From positions 1-64,000 of the forward strand of contig NZ_KB898678.1 in the NCBI RefSeq assembly GCF_000377765.1: a DNA stretch of 64,000 nt, in the 5' to 3' direction. This DNA is from Gracilibacillus lacisalsi DSM 19029. Lineage in GTDB: Bacteria > Bacillota > Bacilli > Bacillales > Amphibacillaceae. This document shows, piece after piece, positions 18,715-27,179 of the stretch (position 1 is its first letter; each line of letters begins with the position of its first letter). A model generated the notes under the pieces. That model searched no databases. It was not told the DNA's origin and saw only the letters and a list, made by a program, of their open reading frames with translations. A program made the position numbers and the translations under genes.

Positions 18715-19578
18715 ATGAAAGGTGATAAGTTGTATATTTTTCTCTTTCTCACACCTGCTTTTGTGATAACAGGTATCTTTTTGTATTATCCGTTTGTAGA
18801 AAATATTTTGCAAAGCTTTTACAAAACGGATGGATTCTTTAATTCTACATTTATTGGGATAGATAACTATGTTCGGTTATGGAATGATGAGATTGCTAGA
18901 GAGGCATTATTCAATTCACTGGAGTTAATGTTGTATGTCACTATTTTTCAGGTAGGAATCGCACTTGTTCTAGCGATAATGGTCAACGCGATTACGAAAG
19001 GGGCAGGTTTTTACCGGACAACTTTTTTCTTTCCAATCGTTATTTCCGGTGCTGCGATCGGGTTATTATTTACGTTGATTTATAATTACAGAAACGGTTT
19101 GTTGAATGAGATTTTAGTTAATCTTGGTTTAGAAAGAGTGTTATGGCTGACCGAGCAATCCTCCTTATATATGGTAGCTATACCAACGATTTGGAACTAT
19201 GTTGGCTTTTACTTTGTCATCTTATTAACGGCCATTCAAAAAATCCCAAATGACTTTTACGAGGCAGCTGAGTTAGAAGGGGTTACTGGCATTCAAAAAA
19301 TGTTTAAACTGACGATTCCATTGATTGTCAGTGATTTGAAAACATGTATTGTTCTTGCCATTACCGGTACGTTAAAGATATTTGAACTTGTTTACATTAT
19401 TACTAGAGGTGGCCCGGGTAGTTCCTCTGAAGTATTAGGAACCTACATGTATCAGAAGGCATTTGAAGATACGGCAATGGGATATGGTGCTACCATCGCA
19501 GTGTTAATTGTTGTTTTAGGTTTAAGTTTAGCATTTATCACGAACAAATTATTACAGAAAGAAGAAGTTACGTACTAA
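18715..19578 (+). CDS. Sugar ABC transporter permease (MalF type)
   Basis: A CUT1 permease with six predicted membrane spans. I place the start at ATG 18715 behind GGGAGGA, giving 287 residues (MKGDKLYIFLFLTPAF); an upstream in-frame extension runs through the intercistronic hairpin and adds no membrane or signal sequence. The EAA loop is DFYEAAELEGVTGIQKMFKLTIPLI. It pairs with the next gene to carry the sugar delivered by the upstream lipoprotein. No ATPase gene is present in the operon. Confidence 0.87.
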   Translation: MKGDKLYIFLFLTPAFVITGIFLYYPFVENILQSFYKTDGFFNSTFIGIDNYVRLWNDEIAREALFNSLELMLYVTIFQVGIALVLAIMVNAITKGAGFYRTTFFFPIVISGAAIGLLFTLIYNYRNGLLNEILVNLGLERVLWLTEQSSLYMVAIPTIWNYVGFYFVILLTAIQKIPNDFYEAAELEGVTGIQKMFKLTIPLIVSDLKTCIVLAITGTLKIFELVYIITRGGPGSSSEVLGTYMYQKAFEDTAMGYGATIAVLIVVLGLSLAFITNKLLQKEEVTY

Positions 19579-19599
19579 AAGGAAAAGAGGTGTTCACCT

Positions 19600-20484
19600 T
19601 TGCATACTCATACACAGGAACAGTTAACATTTTGGGAAAGGTTTCAGGAAAGGTATTTTTCCCAATCTAAAATCGGCAAAATCTTTATTTATGTTGTGCT
19701 TACATTATGGTCGATGACTACCATCTTTCCTTTAGCATGGGTATTTTTAAATTCATTTAAGGATTCTCGGGAGATTATCACGGACACGTTTAAAATTCCA
19801 TCTGATCCAACTGTGCAAAATTATGTCAATGCGTTTGAAACTGTCAATATTGGTAAAAGCTACTTAAACAGTTTTATAATATCTGGTTCTGTTGTGTTGC
19901 TTGTGTTATTTATTGGTGGTCTAGCGGCTTTTGCGATGGCACGGATGCAATTTAAATTAAGAGGAGTATTACAAGCTCTCTTAATCGCAAGTTTACTAAT
20001 CCCGGCATTTGCGACGATTGTTCCTGTTTATCGAATGATGATTCAAATGGACCTTGTTAATACATATCTGGCGCTGATTATTCCGCATACTGCTGGTAAC
20101 CTGCCTTTTGCGATCCTGGTTATTAGTGGTTATATGGCGACCATCCCCAAGGAATTAGAAGAGGCATCTGTGATGGATGGTTGTGGCCGCTTTAGAATGT
20201 TTACAAAAGTATTCTTGCCGATATCATTACCATCCTTTGCAACAGTAGGTATTTTCGTATTTCTTTGGTCGTATAACGACTTATTCTCTTCATTAGTATT
20301 AGTTTCACACGAAAGAGTAGCACCAATCGTCGTGTTATTATCTAATGTAAGTTCACAGTATGGTACAGATTACGGTTTAATGACCGCAGCGATTGCGATG
20401 ACTGTAATTCCTGTTCTTATTTTCTATCTATTAGCTCAGAAGACATTTGAAAAAGGAGCAACATCTGGAGCAGTCAAAGGCTAA
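19600..20484 (+). CDS. Sugar ABC transporter permease (MalG type)
   Basis: The second permease of the amino-sugar importer, 294 residues, six membrane spans. It has an N-terminal cytoplasmic tail of about 25 residues and the EAA loop ELEEASVMDGCGRFRMFTKVFLPIS; the C-terminus GATSGAVKG is usual for the family. Start TTG 19600 follows AAAAGAGGTG. It lies 21 bases after the first permease, in the operon under the 17272 operator. With its partner it would form the channel for GlcNAc or chitobiose. Confidence 0.87.
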   Translation: MHTHTQEQLTFWERFQERYFSQSKIGKIFIYVVLTLWSMTTIFPLAWVFLNSFKDSREIITDTFKIPSDPTVQNYVNAFETVNIGKSYLNSFIISGSVVLLVLFIGGLAAFAMARMQFKLRGVLQALLIASLLIPAFATIVPVYRMMIQMDLVNTYLALIIPHTAGNLPFAILVISGYMATIPKELEEASVMDGCGRFRMFTKVFLPISLPSFATVGIFVFLWSYNDLFSSLVLVSHERVAPIVVLLSNVSSQYGTDYGLMTAAIAMTVIPVLIFYLLAQKTFEKGATSGAVKG

Positions 20485-20521
20485 CGATTGAGAGACAATC
20501 AAAAAAGAAAGGGTGATCCAT

Positions 20522-22435
20522 TTGTATATTTTATTACAAGGAGAATTTCACTCATTTTTACCTGGTATTGAAGAATTACAGAAGGAAATTAATTTTATCC
20601 TCCATGAAGACGGTATCCCATTAACAATAGAGAAGAGTGATAGTAAGGATACTGTTGTTGAGTTCAGAAATGGTGAAGGTTTTATTTCTTATGGTCAAGC
20701 CTATCACGTCTATAGAGCAATTGGTTTATTTGTTCAACACAGTAAAGAACAAGCAACGTTTATGATGAAAGAAACACCACATTTTCAAACAATTGGCCCG
20801 ATGTTTGACCTGTCTAGAAATGCCGTGATGCGAGTAGATCGATTCAAAGGTATGCTTCGAAAAATGGCATTAATGGGATTTAACGCAGCAATGCTTTACA
20901 TGGAAGATACGTATGAAGTTAAAGATTTTCCTTACTTTGGATATATGCGGGGGCGCTATTCCCAACAGGAATTACAAGAACTTGATGATTATGCATTTCA
21001 ATTTGGAATCGAGTTGATTCCTTGTATCCAAACACTTGCACACTTAGAAGAGTTTTTGAAGTGGGATGCAGCAGCACACCTGAAGGATACAAGAGGTGTT
21101 TTGTTAGTGGATCAGGAAGCAACATATGAATTTTTGCGAAAAATGATTAAAGCTGCAGCTCAACCTTTCCGAACTAAACGTATTCATATTGGTATGGATG
21201 AAGCCGAAGAATTAGGGAGAGGGATCTATTTAAATAAATTTGGCTATAAAGATCGTATAGATTTGATGACAGATCATTTACGACAGGTAAAAGAAATAAC
21301 AGATAAACTGGAACTTGATGTCATGATGTGGAGTGACATGTTTTTAAAGCTAGCATCTAATTCCGGGGATGATCAGTATGATATGTCAACGGAAATTTCA
21401 GAGGTTATGAAAAATAAAATACCTGACAATATCAAGCTAATGTATTGGGATTATTATCATACGGAGCAAGAAGATTATCAGGCATTGATTGCTAAACATA
21501 AACAATTGGGACAAACACCTGCATTTGCTGGTGGTATTTGGGTTTGGAATACCTTCGCAACGAATTATGGACTGTCACTAAAAACAAGTGAAGCAGCTCT
21601 AACAGTATGTAAGCAAGAAGGTATAGAAGATGTTTTTGTTACTTTATGGGGTGATGATGGTTATGAAAATAACTACTATTCGGCGATGCTTGGTTTACAA
21701 TTGTATGCAGAACATCAATTCCAAACTACTGTTGATAAGGAATATTGGTATGCCCGTACTAAATTTTGTACTGGTTTAGATGCGAAGTCCTTTTTACAAT
21801 TAAATGATTTAGATGCCATTCCTGGAGTGGCAAATGAAAACTTGGATCAAACAAATCCATCGAAATTTTTGTTATGGCAAGACGTACTTCTCGGCTTATT
21901 TGATAAACATATAGAAGGGGTAGAACATGACGTTTCTCTTCATTATCAACAATTGGAGATTAGGATAAAACAGTCACGAGATCCACGTTTAGAGCTTGAC
22001 TTTATTTTTGAAGTACCAGAGAAATTATCGGCAGTATTAGCACAAAAGGCTGCTATCGGTATCAAACTAAAAACAGCCTATGATAATCAACAAGTAGAAA
22101 CCTTACGGCAAATAGCTGATGAAGACTTACCGGTAATTATAGATAAGGTCAAAGTTTTGCGAAATGCCCATAAAAAGCAATGGTTGACCATTAATAAGCC
22201 TTTTGGCTGGGAAGTGATCGATATTCGATACGGTGGACTTATTGCTCGTTTAGAAACTGCGATAGAGCGAATTACAGACTATTCGAATGGGGAGATTGAA
22301 AGAATTGAGGAGCTGGAACAAGAACGGCTACCGTTTAATACTAATCTAGATAAAACAACCGGTTTAGGTTGGTCTAGTTATTATTATCGGATGGCATCTC
22401 CAAACGTGTTTTTTCACGTATTACCAATCTATTAA
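20522..22435 (+). CDS. GH20 beta-N-acetylhexosaminidase, cytoplasmic
   Basis: A GH20 enzyme releasing terminal GlcNAc from chitobiose and related oligosaccharides by substrate-assisted catalysis. The 637-residue protein has an N-terminal alpha/beta domain (about 1-85), a barrel with FDLSRNAVMRVDRFKGMLRKMALMGFN, and the catalytic Asp-Glu pair in HIGMDEAEELGRG (about 218-230), then a helical C-terminal domain. There is no signal peptide, so it acts on imported sugars. I choose TTG 20522, spaced well from AAAGGGTG; GTG 20513 lies inside that ribosome site. It follows the two permease genes. Its product, free GlcNAc, would need a kinase that is not in the window. Confidence 0.85.
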   Translation: MYILLQGEFHSFLPGIEELQKEINFILHEDGIPLTIEKSDSKDTVVEFRNGEGFISYGQAYHVYRAIGLFVQHSKEQATFMMKETPHFQTIGPMFDLSRNAVMRVDRFKGMLRKMALMGFNAAMLYMEDTYEVKDFPYFGYMRGRYSQQELQELDDYAFQFGIELIPCIQTLAHLEEFLKWDAAAHLKDTRGVLLVDQEATYEFLRKMIKAAAQPFRTKRIHIGMDEAEELGRGIYLNKFGYKDRIDLMTDHLRQVKEITDKLELDVMMWSDMFLKLASNSGDDQYDMSTEISEVMKNKIPDNIKLMYWDYYHTEQEDYQALIAKHKQLGQTPAFAGGIWVWNTFATNYGLSLKTSEAALTVCKQEGIEDVFVTLWGDDGYENNYYSAMLGLQLYAEHQFQTTVDKEYWYARTKFCTGLDAKSFLQLNDLDAIPGVANENLDQTNPSKFLLWQDVLLGLFDKHIEGVEHDVSLHYQQLEIRIKQSRDPRLELDFIFEVPEKLSAVLAQKAAIGIKLKTAYDNQQVETLRQIADEDLPVIIDKVKVLRNAHKKQWLTINKPFGWEVIDIRYGGLIARLETAIERITDYSNGEIERIEELEQERLPFNTNLDKTTGLGWSSYYYRMASPNVFFHVLPIY

Positions 22436-22466
22436 TCAATATTCGAAAGGACTGAGATCCATTCAA

Positions 22467-23495
22467 TTGAGTAGCTATAAAATGTTTGCTGGAGGATATG
22501 GGCAAGAAGATGAGGAAGCGATACAATTGGTTACTTACAACGCCAAAACATATTCATTTGAAAAACAGTCTACGATAAAGGGGATTACTTCCCCTTCTTT
22601 TTTAGCAATTCATCCTTATTTAGACATCTTGTATGCTGTCAGTGAGGTGGATAACGGAGAAGTAGCAGGGTTTCAGCTTGATTCGAAGTTCATCGAAATG
22701 GATAGACAGTCTACAAAAGGATCAGGGCCCTGTTATGTTCATGCAGATGAAAAAGGAGAATTTTTATTAATCGCAAATTATGGGGAAGGGAACATTTCGT
22801 TACACCCGTTAAAAGAAGATGGTTCAATAGAAACGTGTAGTGATGCAATTAAACTACCGATTGTTCAGCAAGGTAAGCATTCACATCCACATACTTGTTA
22901 TCCGTTAGGTGATCAGGATACTTTTTTAGTCACGGATTTAGGTCAGGATACGTTGTCATTGTTTCAATTAATTCGCAATCAACACTGCTTACATCATATT
23001 CATTCATTTGAATTAGGACAAGGTAAGGGACCACGGCATCTAGTTGTTTCTCAGAATCGACAATTCATTTATATTGCAAATGAATTCAGTTCTACTGTTT
23101 CAGTATACTGCTTTAATGAAGACAAGTTAGAGATGGAGCTTATTCAGGAAATTGCTACTATACCTCCAGACGAAGAGATAGATAATTATTGTGCGGATAT
23201 ACACTTTTCTCCAGATAATCATTTCCTATATGTATCGAATAGAGGAAGGGATTCTATTACTGTTTTTCAGGTGCTTACCGATGGCGTGCTAACCTTTCAT
23301 GATGAGGTATCAACACTAGGGCGCTGGCCACGAAATTTTGCTGTAACGCCTGATGGTGCATTTATTTTGGTTGCTAATGAACATAGTGACTTGATCACGG
23401 TACTGAAAATTAGCTCAGATGGTACATTACAACCATTACCTGATAAATATGAAATGATGAAACCGACTTGTTTAAAATTTTTAAGGGGGCTGTGA
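22467..23495 (+). CDS. Beta-propeller lactonase family protein (YkgB/Pgl-like)
   Basis: A 342-residue seven-bladed propeller of the lactonase family, to which 6-phosphogluconolactonases of the YbhE/YkgB type belong. Repeated blades with SPSFLAIHPYLDILYAVSE, GPRHLVVSQNRQFIYIANE, DIHFSPDNHFLYVSNRGRDS and RWPRNFAVTPDGAFILVANE are visible. No signal peptide. The TTG start fits family N-termini (SSYKMFAGGY); ATG 22482 is possible. Membership in a GlcNAc operon is unusual for a pentose-phosphate enzyme. A sugar-lactone substrate from amino-sugar or oxidised-chitin metabolism is an attractive inference, but no residue identifies the substrate. Confidence 0.8.
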   Translation: MSSYKMFAGGYGQEDEEAIQLVTYNAKTYSFEKQSTIKGITSPSFLAIHPYLDILYAVSEVDNGEVAGFQLDSKFIEMDRQSTKGSGPCYVHADEKGEFLLIANYGEGNISLHPLKEDGSIETCSDAIKLPIVQQGKHSHPHTCYPLGDQDTFLVTDLGQDTLSLFQLIRNQHCLHHIHSFELGQGKGPRHLVVSQNRQFIYIANEFSSTVSVYCFNEDKLEMELIQEIATIPPDEEIDNYCADIHFSPDNHFLYVSNRGRDSITVFQVLTDGVLTFHDEVSTLGRWPRNFAVTPDGAFILVANEHSDLITVLKISSDGTLQPLPDKYEMMKPTCLKFLRGL

Positions 23496-23497
23496 GA

Positions 23498-23953
23498 ATG
23501 GCAGATATGTTAGTCAATTTATATTCATTACCTGAAGCTTCATTTGATAAGACGCAAAGCTATCAAATCCGAACGGTTTTACCACCAGAAAAACATAAAG
23601 TGGTAGATTGGGTCCGTGAGCATTTTTCTGAAAACTGGGTAAGTGAATGTGAAGTGGCTTGCACAAAGGTACCTGCTAACTGCTTAATTGCAGTTCAAGA
23701 TAATGAAATTTTAGGTTTTGCCTGTTATGATACAACATTTCCAAACTTTTTTGGGCCAACTGGAGTGAAAGAAGGTGCAAGAGGTCAAGGAATTGGTTAT
23801 CAGTTGTTGTTGGCTAGCTTGTTTCAATTACGTGCTAAAGGTTATGCGTATGCCATCATTGGTGATGCTGGTCCCGTGGATTTTTATAAGAAAACGATTG
23901 GAGCGGTACCGATTGATGGTGTGCCTGTCTTAAAACAACTGAAGTCACTTTAA
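23498..23953 (+). CDS. GNAT-family N-acetyltransferase
   Basis: A 151-residue GNAT protein with the acetyl-CoA loop GVKEGARGQGIGYQLLLASL (about 95-115) and the later AIIGDAGPVDFYKK strand-helix. Start ATG 23498 follows AAGGGGGCTGTGAG, two bases past the lactonase stop; an upstream TTG at 23468 would overlap that gene and is less likely. It is the last gene of the GlcNAc importer operon, before a terminator. The acceptor is unknown. The context suggests an amino sugar or a protein of that pathway, but this is only a guess. Confidence 0.82.
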   Translation: MADMLVNLYSLPEASFDKTQSYQIRTVLPPEKHKVVDWVREHFSENWVSECEVACTKVPANCLIAVQDNEILGFACYDTTFPNFFGPTGVKEGARGQGIGYQLLLASLFQLRAKGYAYAIIGDAGPVDFYKKTIGAVPIDGVPVLKQLKSL

Positions 23954-23960
23954 GTAGTTT

Positions 23961-24007
23961 AGTTCTGGAGTGCAGGCAACTTGTACTCCTGACTGAACAA
24001 CTTTTTT
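23961..24007 (+). terminator. Terminator of the GlcNAc importer operon
   Basis: GGAGTGCA (23967-23974) pairs with TGTACTCC (23982-23989), with outer GTTC/GAAC pairing and a T run from 24002. Confidence 0.75.
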
Positions 24008-24029
24008 ATTTTTTGTTCAAAGCAAAAAA

Positions 24030-24475
24030 GTATAAAATCAGCGCAATGCCCGTGTTAATCGAAGTATTTGCCAACGCTCCGACTAATTACTTCGCTTTCC
24101 GCGGCACGGCCTCAACTAACTTTGCAAAGTAGATTTTCGGCTCGCGCTATTCCCGCAGGAGGCTATGTAATTAGTTTCCGCTATGAGGAGGTGCAGCAAT
24201 TCTTGTCAGAAGTAATAGGTTGACTTTTATAAAATAGATAAGAGCAAGAATCGCTATCCATAAGTATAAAAGCAGCAATGTTACTTCATGCTAGAGTTGT
24301 AGAGCAGAACTTAGCGAAGGCCGACCACTTTCACTCCTGTGGAAATTGTTTGGCCTGAAGATCCACTTTTTCGGTTTGTGCTCGAAAAAGTTAGCTGAAG
24401 TGCAACCTCTACGGAAAGGGAAATGGGCAGCCGGAGTGGTGGTGATATCTTTCACAATGGCCACTAAAGTAATCG
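24030..24475. repeat. Long composite repeat, right copy
   Basis: This gene-free stretch is the reverse complement of 12441-12920, with both hairpin sub-elements and the linker preserved but diverged by point changes and small gaps. Shared words include CAACGCTCCGACTAATTACT, ACTTCTGACAAG (inverted) and GCAGCCGGAGTGG. No frame inside it has coding character. Downstream, up to 24659, only AT-rich DNA with a TTGACA at 24590-24595 is seen. Confidence 0.85.
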
Positions 24476-24628
24476 CAGATCCACTTAGCATCATATATTT
24501 TGTTCAATCTTTCTTAAGCCTACAAATTGAGAGTAATAAACATGAACGGTAATAAAGGATAAAAAATAGGATTAATTTTCTAATATTCATTGACAAGGAA
24601 AACGCATTCATGTTAATTTCTTTATAAA

Positions 24629-24644
24629 GGTTAAACGTTTTATC
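24629..24644. promoter_or_regulatory. LacI-type operator before the regulator gene
   Basis: GGTTAAACGTTTTATC shares TTAAACGTTT with the perfect palindrome at 25699-25714 and lies directly before the lacI-type gene, which points to autoregulation. Confidence 0.6.
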
Positions 24645-24659
24645 AAAGTGGTGAAGAAA

Positions 24660-25685
24660 ATGGCTAATTTAAAAAAAATCGCTCAGAAGGCAAATGTTTC
24701 AGTTGCTACCGTTTCAAATGTTCTCAATAATAGAGGGCGAGTAGGTGAGGAAACGAAAAAGAAAATCTTACGAATTGCTGAAGATTTTAATTATGCTCCT
24801 AATCGAATGGCAAAAAGCTTAAAAATGAACAAATCTCAAACGATTGGTGTTATAGTTGAAGACTTATCTGTTTTTAACGCACCAGAAATAATTGATGGAA
24901 TAAATTCTTTTGCAGAAGATCATGGATATTCTATATTACTGATGAACTTACGTATGAAAAAAAAGACTGGTGTGCAATATCCTGACACCGAAATATGTAA
25001 ACAAGAGGCGGCACCAATGTTTAAAGTTTTATTAGCAAGTCAAGTTGAAGGGATTATCTATATTGGGATTCATTCACGTGATGTAAAAGGAATACTTCCT
25101 GATTCTTCCATACCTGTTGTATATACTTATTGTGATACATCTAATCCGAAAGATTTATCGGTAAATTATAATGACTTTAGCGCTGCTTTTTATGCAACGG
25201 ACTATCTAATCGAGCAAGGTATTAAAGATATAGGCCTAATTACAGGATTTAAAAATTCTGAATCAACTATGGAACGATTAAAAGGTTTTAAAAAAGCATT
25301 TAAAGAAAGTGAAATAGAATGGAATCCAGAGTGGATTACTAATGGGGATTGGGAGTTCAATTCTGGTTATCATCAAGGCCTTGTTTTATTACAGAAAAAC
25401 AATAAACCAAGAGCTATATTAGCTATGAATGATTTAATGGCAGGTGGTGTAATAAAGGCGGCAAATGAATTAGGAATTAACGTTCCTGGCGACTTATCAG
25501 TTATAGGTTTTGATAATCGAGAGATCAGCCAGTATTTAACACCAAAATTAACTACTATGAGTCTACCATTAAATGAAATAGGGCAGCAATCCATTAAATT
25601 ATTAATAAAAAAAATAAGAGGAGAAAAAATTTTGTCTAATAAAATTAGATTAAATTGTAAATTAGTTAAACGTGAGAGCGTTTAA
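24660..25685 (+). CDS. LacI/GalR-family regulator of the GH127 operon
   Basis: A 341-residue regulator with the LacI helix-turn-helix at its N-terminus (MANLKKIAQKANVSVATVSNVLNN) and a sugar-binding sensor domain. I choose ATG 24660, spaced from GGTGAAG; the GTG at 24648 is part of that ribosome site. The gene is 138 bases upstream of an ABC importer and GH127 operon. TTAAACGTTTAA-type palindromes occur before both the regulator and the importer, so it likely represses both. The inducer is predicted to be an L-arabinofuranoside, from the downstream GH127 enzyme. Confidence 0.87.
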   Translation: MANLKKIAQKANVSVATVSNVLNNRGRVGEETKKKILRIAEDFNYAPNRMAKSLKMNKSQTIGVIVEDLSVFNAPEIIDGINSFAEDHGYSILLMNLRMKKKTGVQYPDTEICKQEAAPMFKVLLASQVEGIIYIGIHSRDVKGILPDSSIPVVYTYCDTSNPKDLSVNYNDFSAAFYATDYLIEQGIKDIGLITGFKNSESTMERLKGFKKAFKESEIEWNPEWITNGDWEFNSGYHQGLVLLQKNNKPRAILAMNDLMAGGVIKAANELGINVPGDLSVIGFDNREISQYLTPKLTTMSLPLNEIGQQSIKLLIKKIRGEKILSNKIRLNCKLVKRESV

Positions 25686-25692
25686 TCTATTG

Positions 25693-25731
25693 TATAATGA
25701 TTAAACGTTTAATCAAATGAAAGCGTTTAAC
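25693..25731 (+). promoter_or_regulatory. Promoter region with palindromic operator and cre-like site
   Basis: TATAAT (25693-25698) is followed at once by the perfect 16-bp palindrome GATTAAACGTTTAATC (25699-25714), then TGAAAGCGTTTAAC (25718-25731), which is cre-like or a third operator. A further related half-site pair (TTAAACG ... AGCGTTTAA) lies at about 25667-25685. Confidence 0.75.
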
Positions 25732-25823
25732 TACAGGAGGTGGTGTATAAAAATTAATGTGATGCTGTAGCTATTTCCTTTTGTTCAGGCATGTAGTACA
25801 AAATTAAAGGAGGAAAATTAACG

Positions 25824-27125
25824 ATGAAAAATTATTTTAAAAACCGTTTATCACTTTTTGTTGTAGTAATTGTAATAGTGTTTTTAGTCGCTTGTAGTAA
25901 TGAAAATGTGGATGAGGAACAAAATGAAGCTGAAAACAATAATAATGCGGATGTACAAACTATTCATATGGCAAAATTAGAATCTGATCCTAATGGAATG
26001 ATGGAGGAAGCCCGTCAAAGATTTAATGAAGAACATGATGATATAAAAGTAGAATTTGTGGAGATGTCAAATGACGCATCGCAAATGCATGACCAAACCG
26101 TAACACAACTGTCGGCAGGATCTGAAAACCTCGACATTGTAAATATGGATGTTGTATGGACTGCTGAATTTGCAGAAGCAGGATGGATAGAGCCATTAGA
26201 TGATCTATTTACAGAAGAAATGCAATCAGAATTTATTGAAAGGCAAGTTGATGCCATGACGTATGATGGACATGTATGGGCGGTTCCATGGTTTAATGAC
26301 TTACATCCATTATGGTATCGCAAGGATTTGTTAGAAAAATATAATTTGGAAGTACCAGAAACGTATGAAGAGGCTGTAGAGGTTGCACAAACGATTCAAG
26401 AAGAGGAAGGTATTCAAGGATTCAGTATGCACTGGGGACGCGCTGAACAACTTATTGTCAGCTTTACTGAATTTTTACATGCTAATAATGGTGATTTTTT
26501 CGACGAAGATGGCAATGTCACGATTAATAGTCCAGAGGCAGTAGAAGCACTTCAGTTTATGGTCGATATGATAGAGGAATATGAAGTGGTATCCCCTTCA
26601 GCAATTGGTAATTCAACACCAGAGGATGCTAGAATTCCATTTACTCAAGGACAAGTATTATTCCATCCTAACTGGGGCTATGTGTATTCAGAAAATCAAG
26701 CTGATGATTCCCCAGTAAAAGATCAAACGTGGGTAGCTAGTAATTTTGCATTTGAAGGAGGCCAAAAAGCCAATGCTGTTGGAGGTTGGAACTTCGCTAT
26801 ATCCAAAAATGTTAGTGATAAAGAAACAGCATGGGAAGTAATCAAATGGTTTACATCTTTTGATAATCAGAAAGAAATGTTGCTTGGTGGCGGTCAAGTG
26901 GGAACCAGAGTAGAGCTATATGAGGATCCAGAAGTATTAGAAGCAAATCCTCAGCTAGAAGAGTATTTAGATGTATTTGAACATGCTTCAGTAAGACCAT
27001 CACATCCTCAGTATTCTAAATTATCTGATATTGCGCAATCCTATATTCATCAGGCGTTGTCAGGAGATATAACACCGGAAGAAGCCCTGAATGAATTAGC
27101 AACGGAGTTAGAGGAGCTTGAATAA
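25824..27125 (+). CDS. Sugar ABC transporter substrate-binding lipoprotein
   Basis: A 433-residue lipoprotein, signal peptide ending FLVAC with Cys24 as the lipid site, then an acidic, Asn-rich linker. The mature domain is of the family-1 solute-binding type (LDIVNMDVVWTAEFAEAGWIEPL, HVWAVPWFNDLHPLWYRKDLLEKYN, GGWNFAISKNVSDKETAWEVIKWF). Start ATG 25824 follows AAAGGAGG. It is the first gene of an operon with two permeases, a large unrecognised protein and a GH127 enzyme, so its ligand is probably an arabinofuranose-containing oligosaccharide. Confidence 0.87.
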   Translation: MKNYFKNRLSLFVVVIVIVFLVACSNENVDEEQNEAENNNNADVQTIHMAKLESDPNGMMEEARQRFNEEHDDIKVEFVEMSNDASQMHDQTVTQLSAGSENLDIVNMDVVWTAEFAEAGWIEPLDDLFTEEMQSEFIERQVDAMTYDGHVWAVPWFNDLHPLWYRKDLLEKYNLEVPETYEEAVEVAQTIQEEEGIQGFSMHWGRAEQLIVSFTEFLHANNGDFFDEDGNVTINSPEAVEALQFMVDMIEEYEVVSPSAIGNSTPEDARIPFTQGQVLFHPNWGYVYSENQADDSPVKDQTWVASNFAFEGGQKANAVGGWNFAISKNVSDKETAWEVIKWFTSFDNQKEMLLGGGQVGTRVELYEDPEVLEANPQLEEYLDVFEHASVRPSHPQYSKLSDIAQSYIHQALSGDITPEEALNELATELEELE

Positions 27126-27179
27126 AAAGAATAACAGGTATCGAGGAATCCTCGGTACCTGTTATAAGGAGTGTAAATC

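Noticed and set aside
12441-24475. Composite transposon
   Set aside because: No transposase, no terminal inverted repeats of insertion-sequence type and no target duplication seen; the flanks are dispersed hairpin repeats.
24291-24552. Overlapping frames in the right-hand repeat
   Set aside because: Non-coding hairpin repeat; the same sequence in the left copy does not keep the frame.
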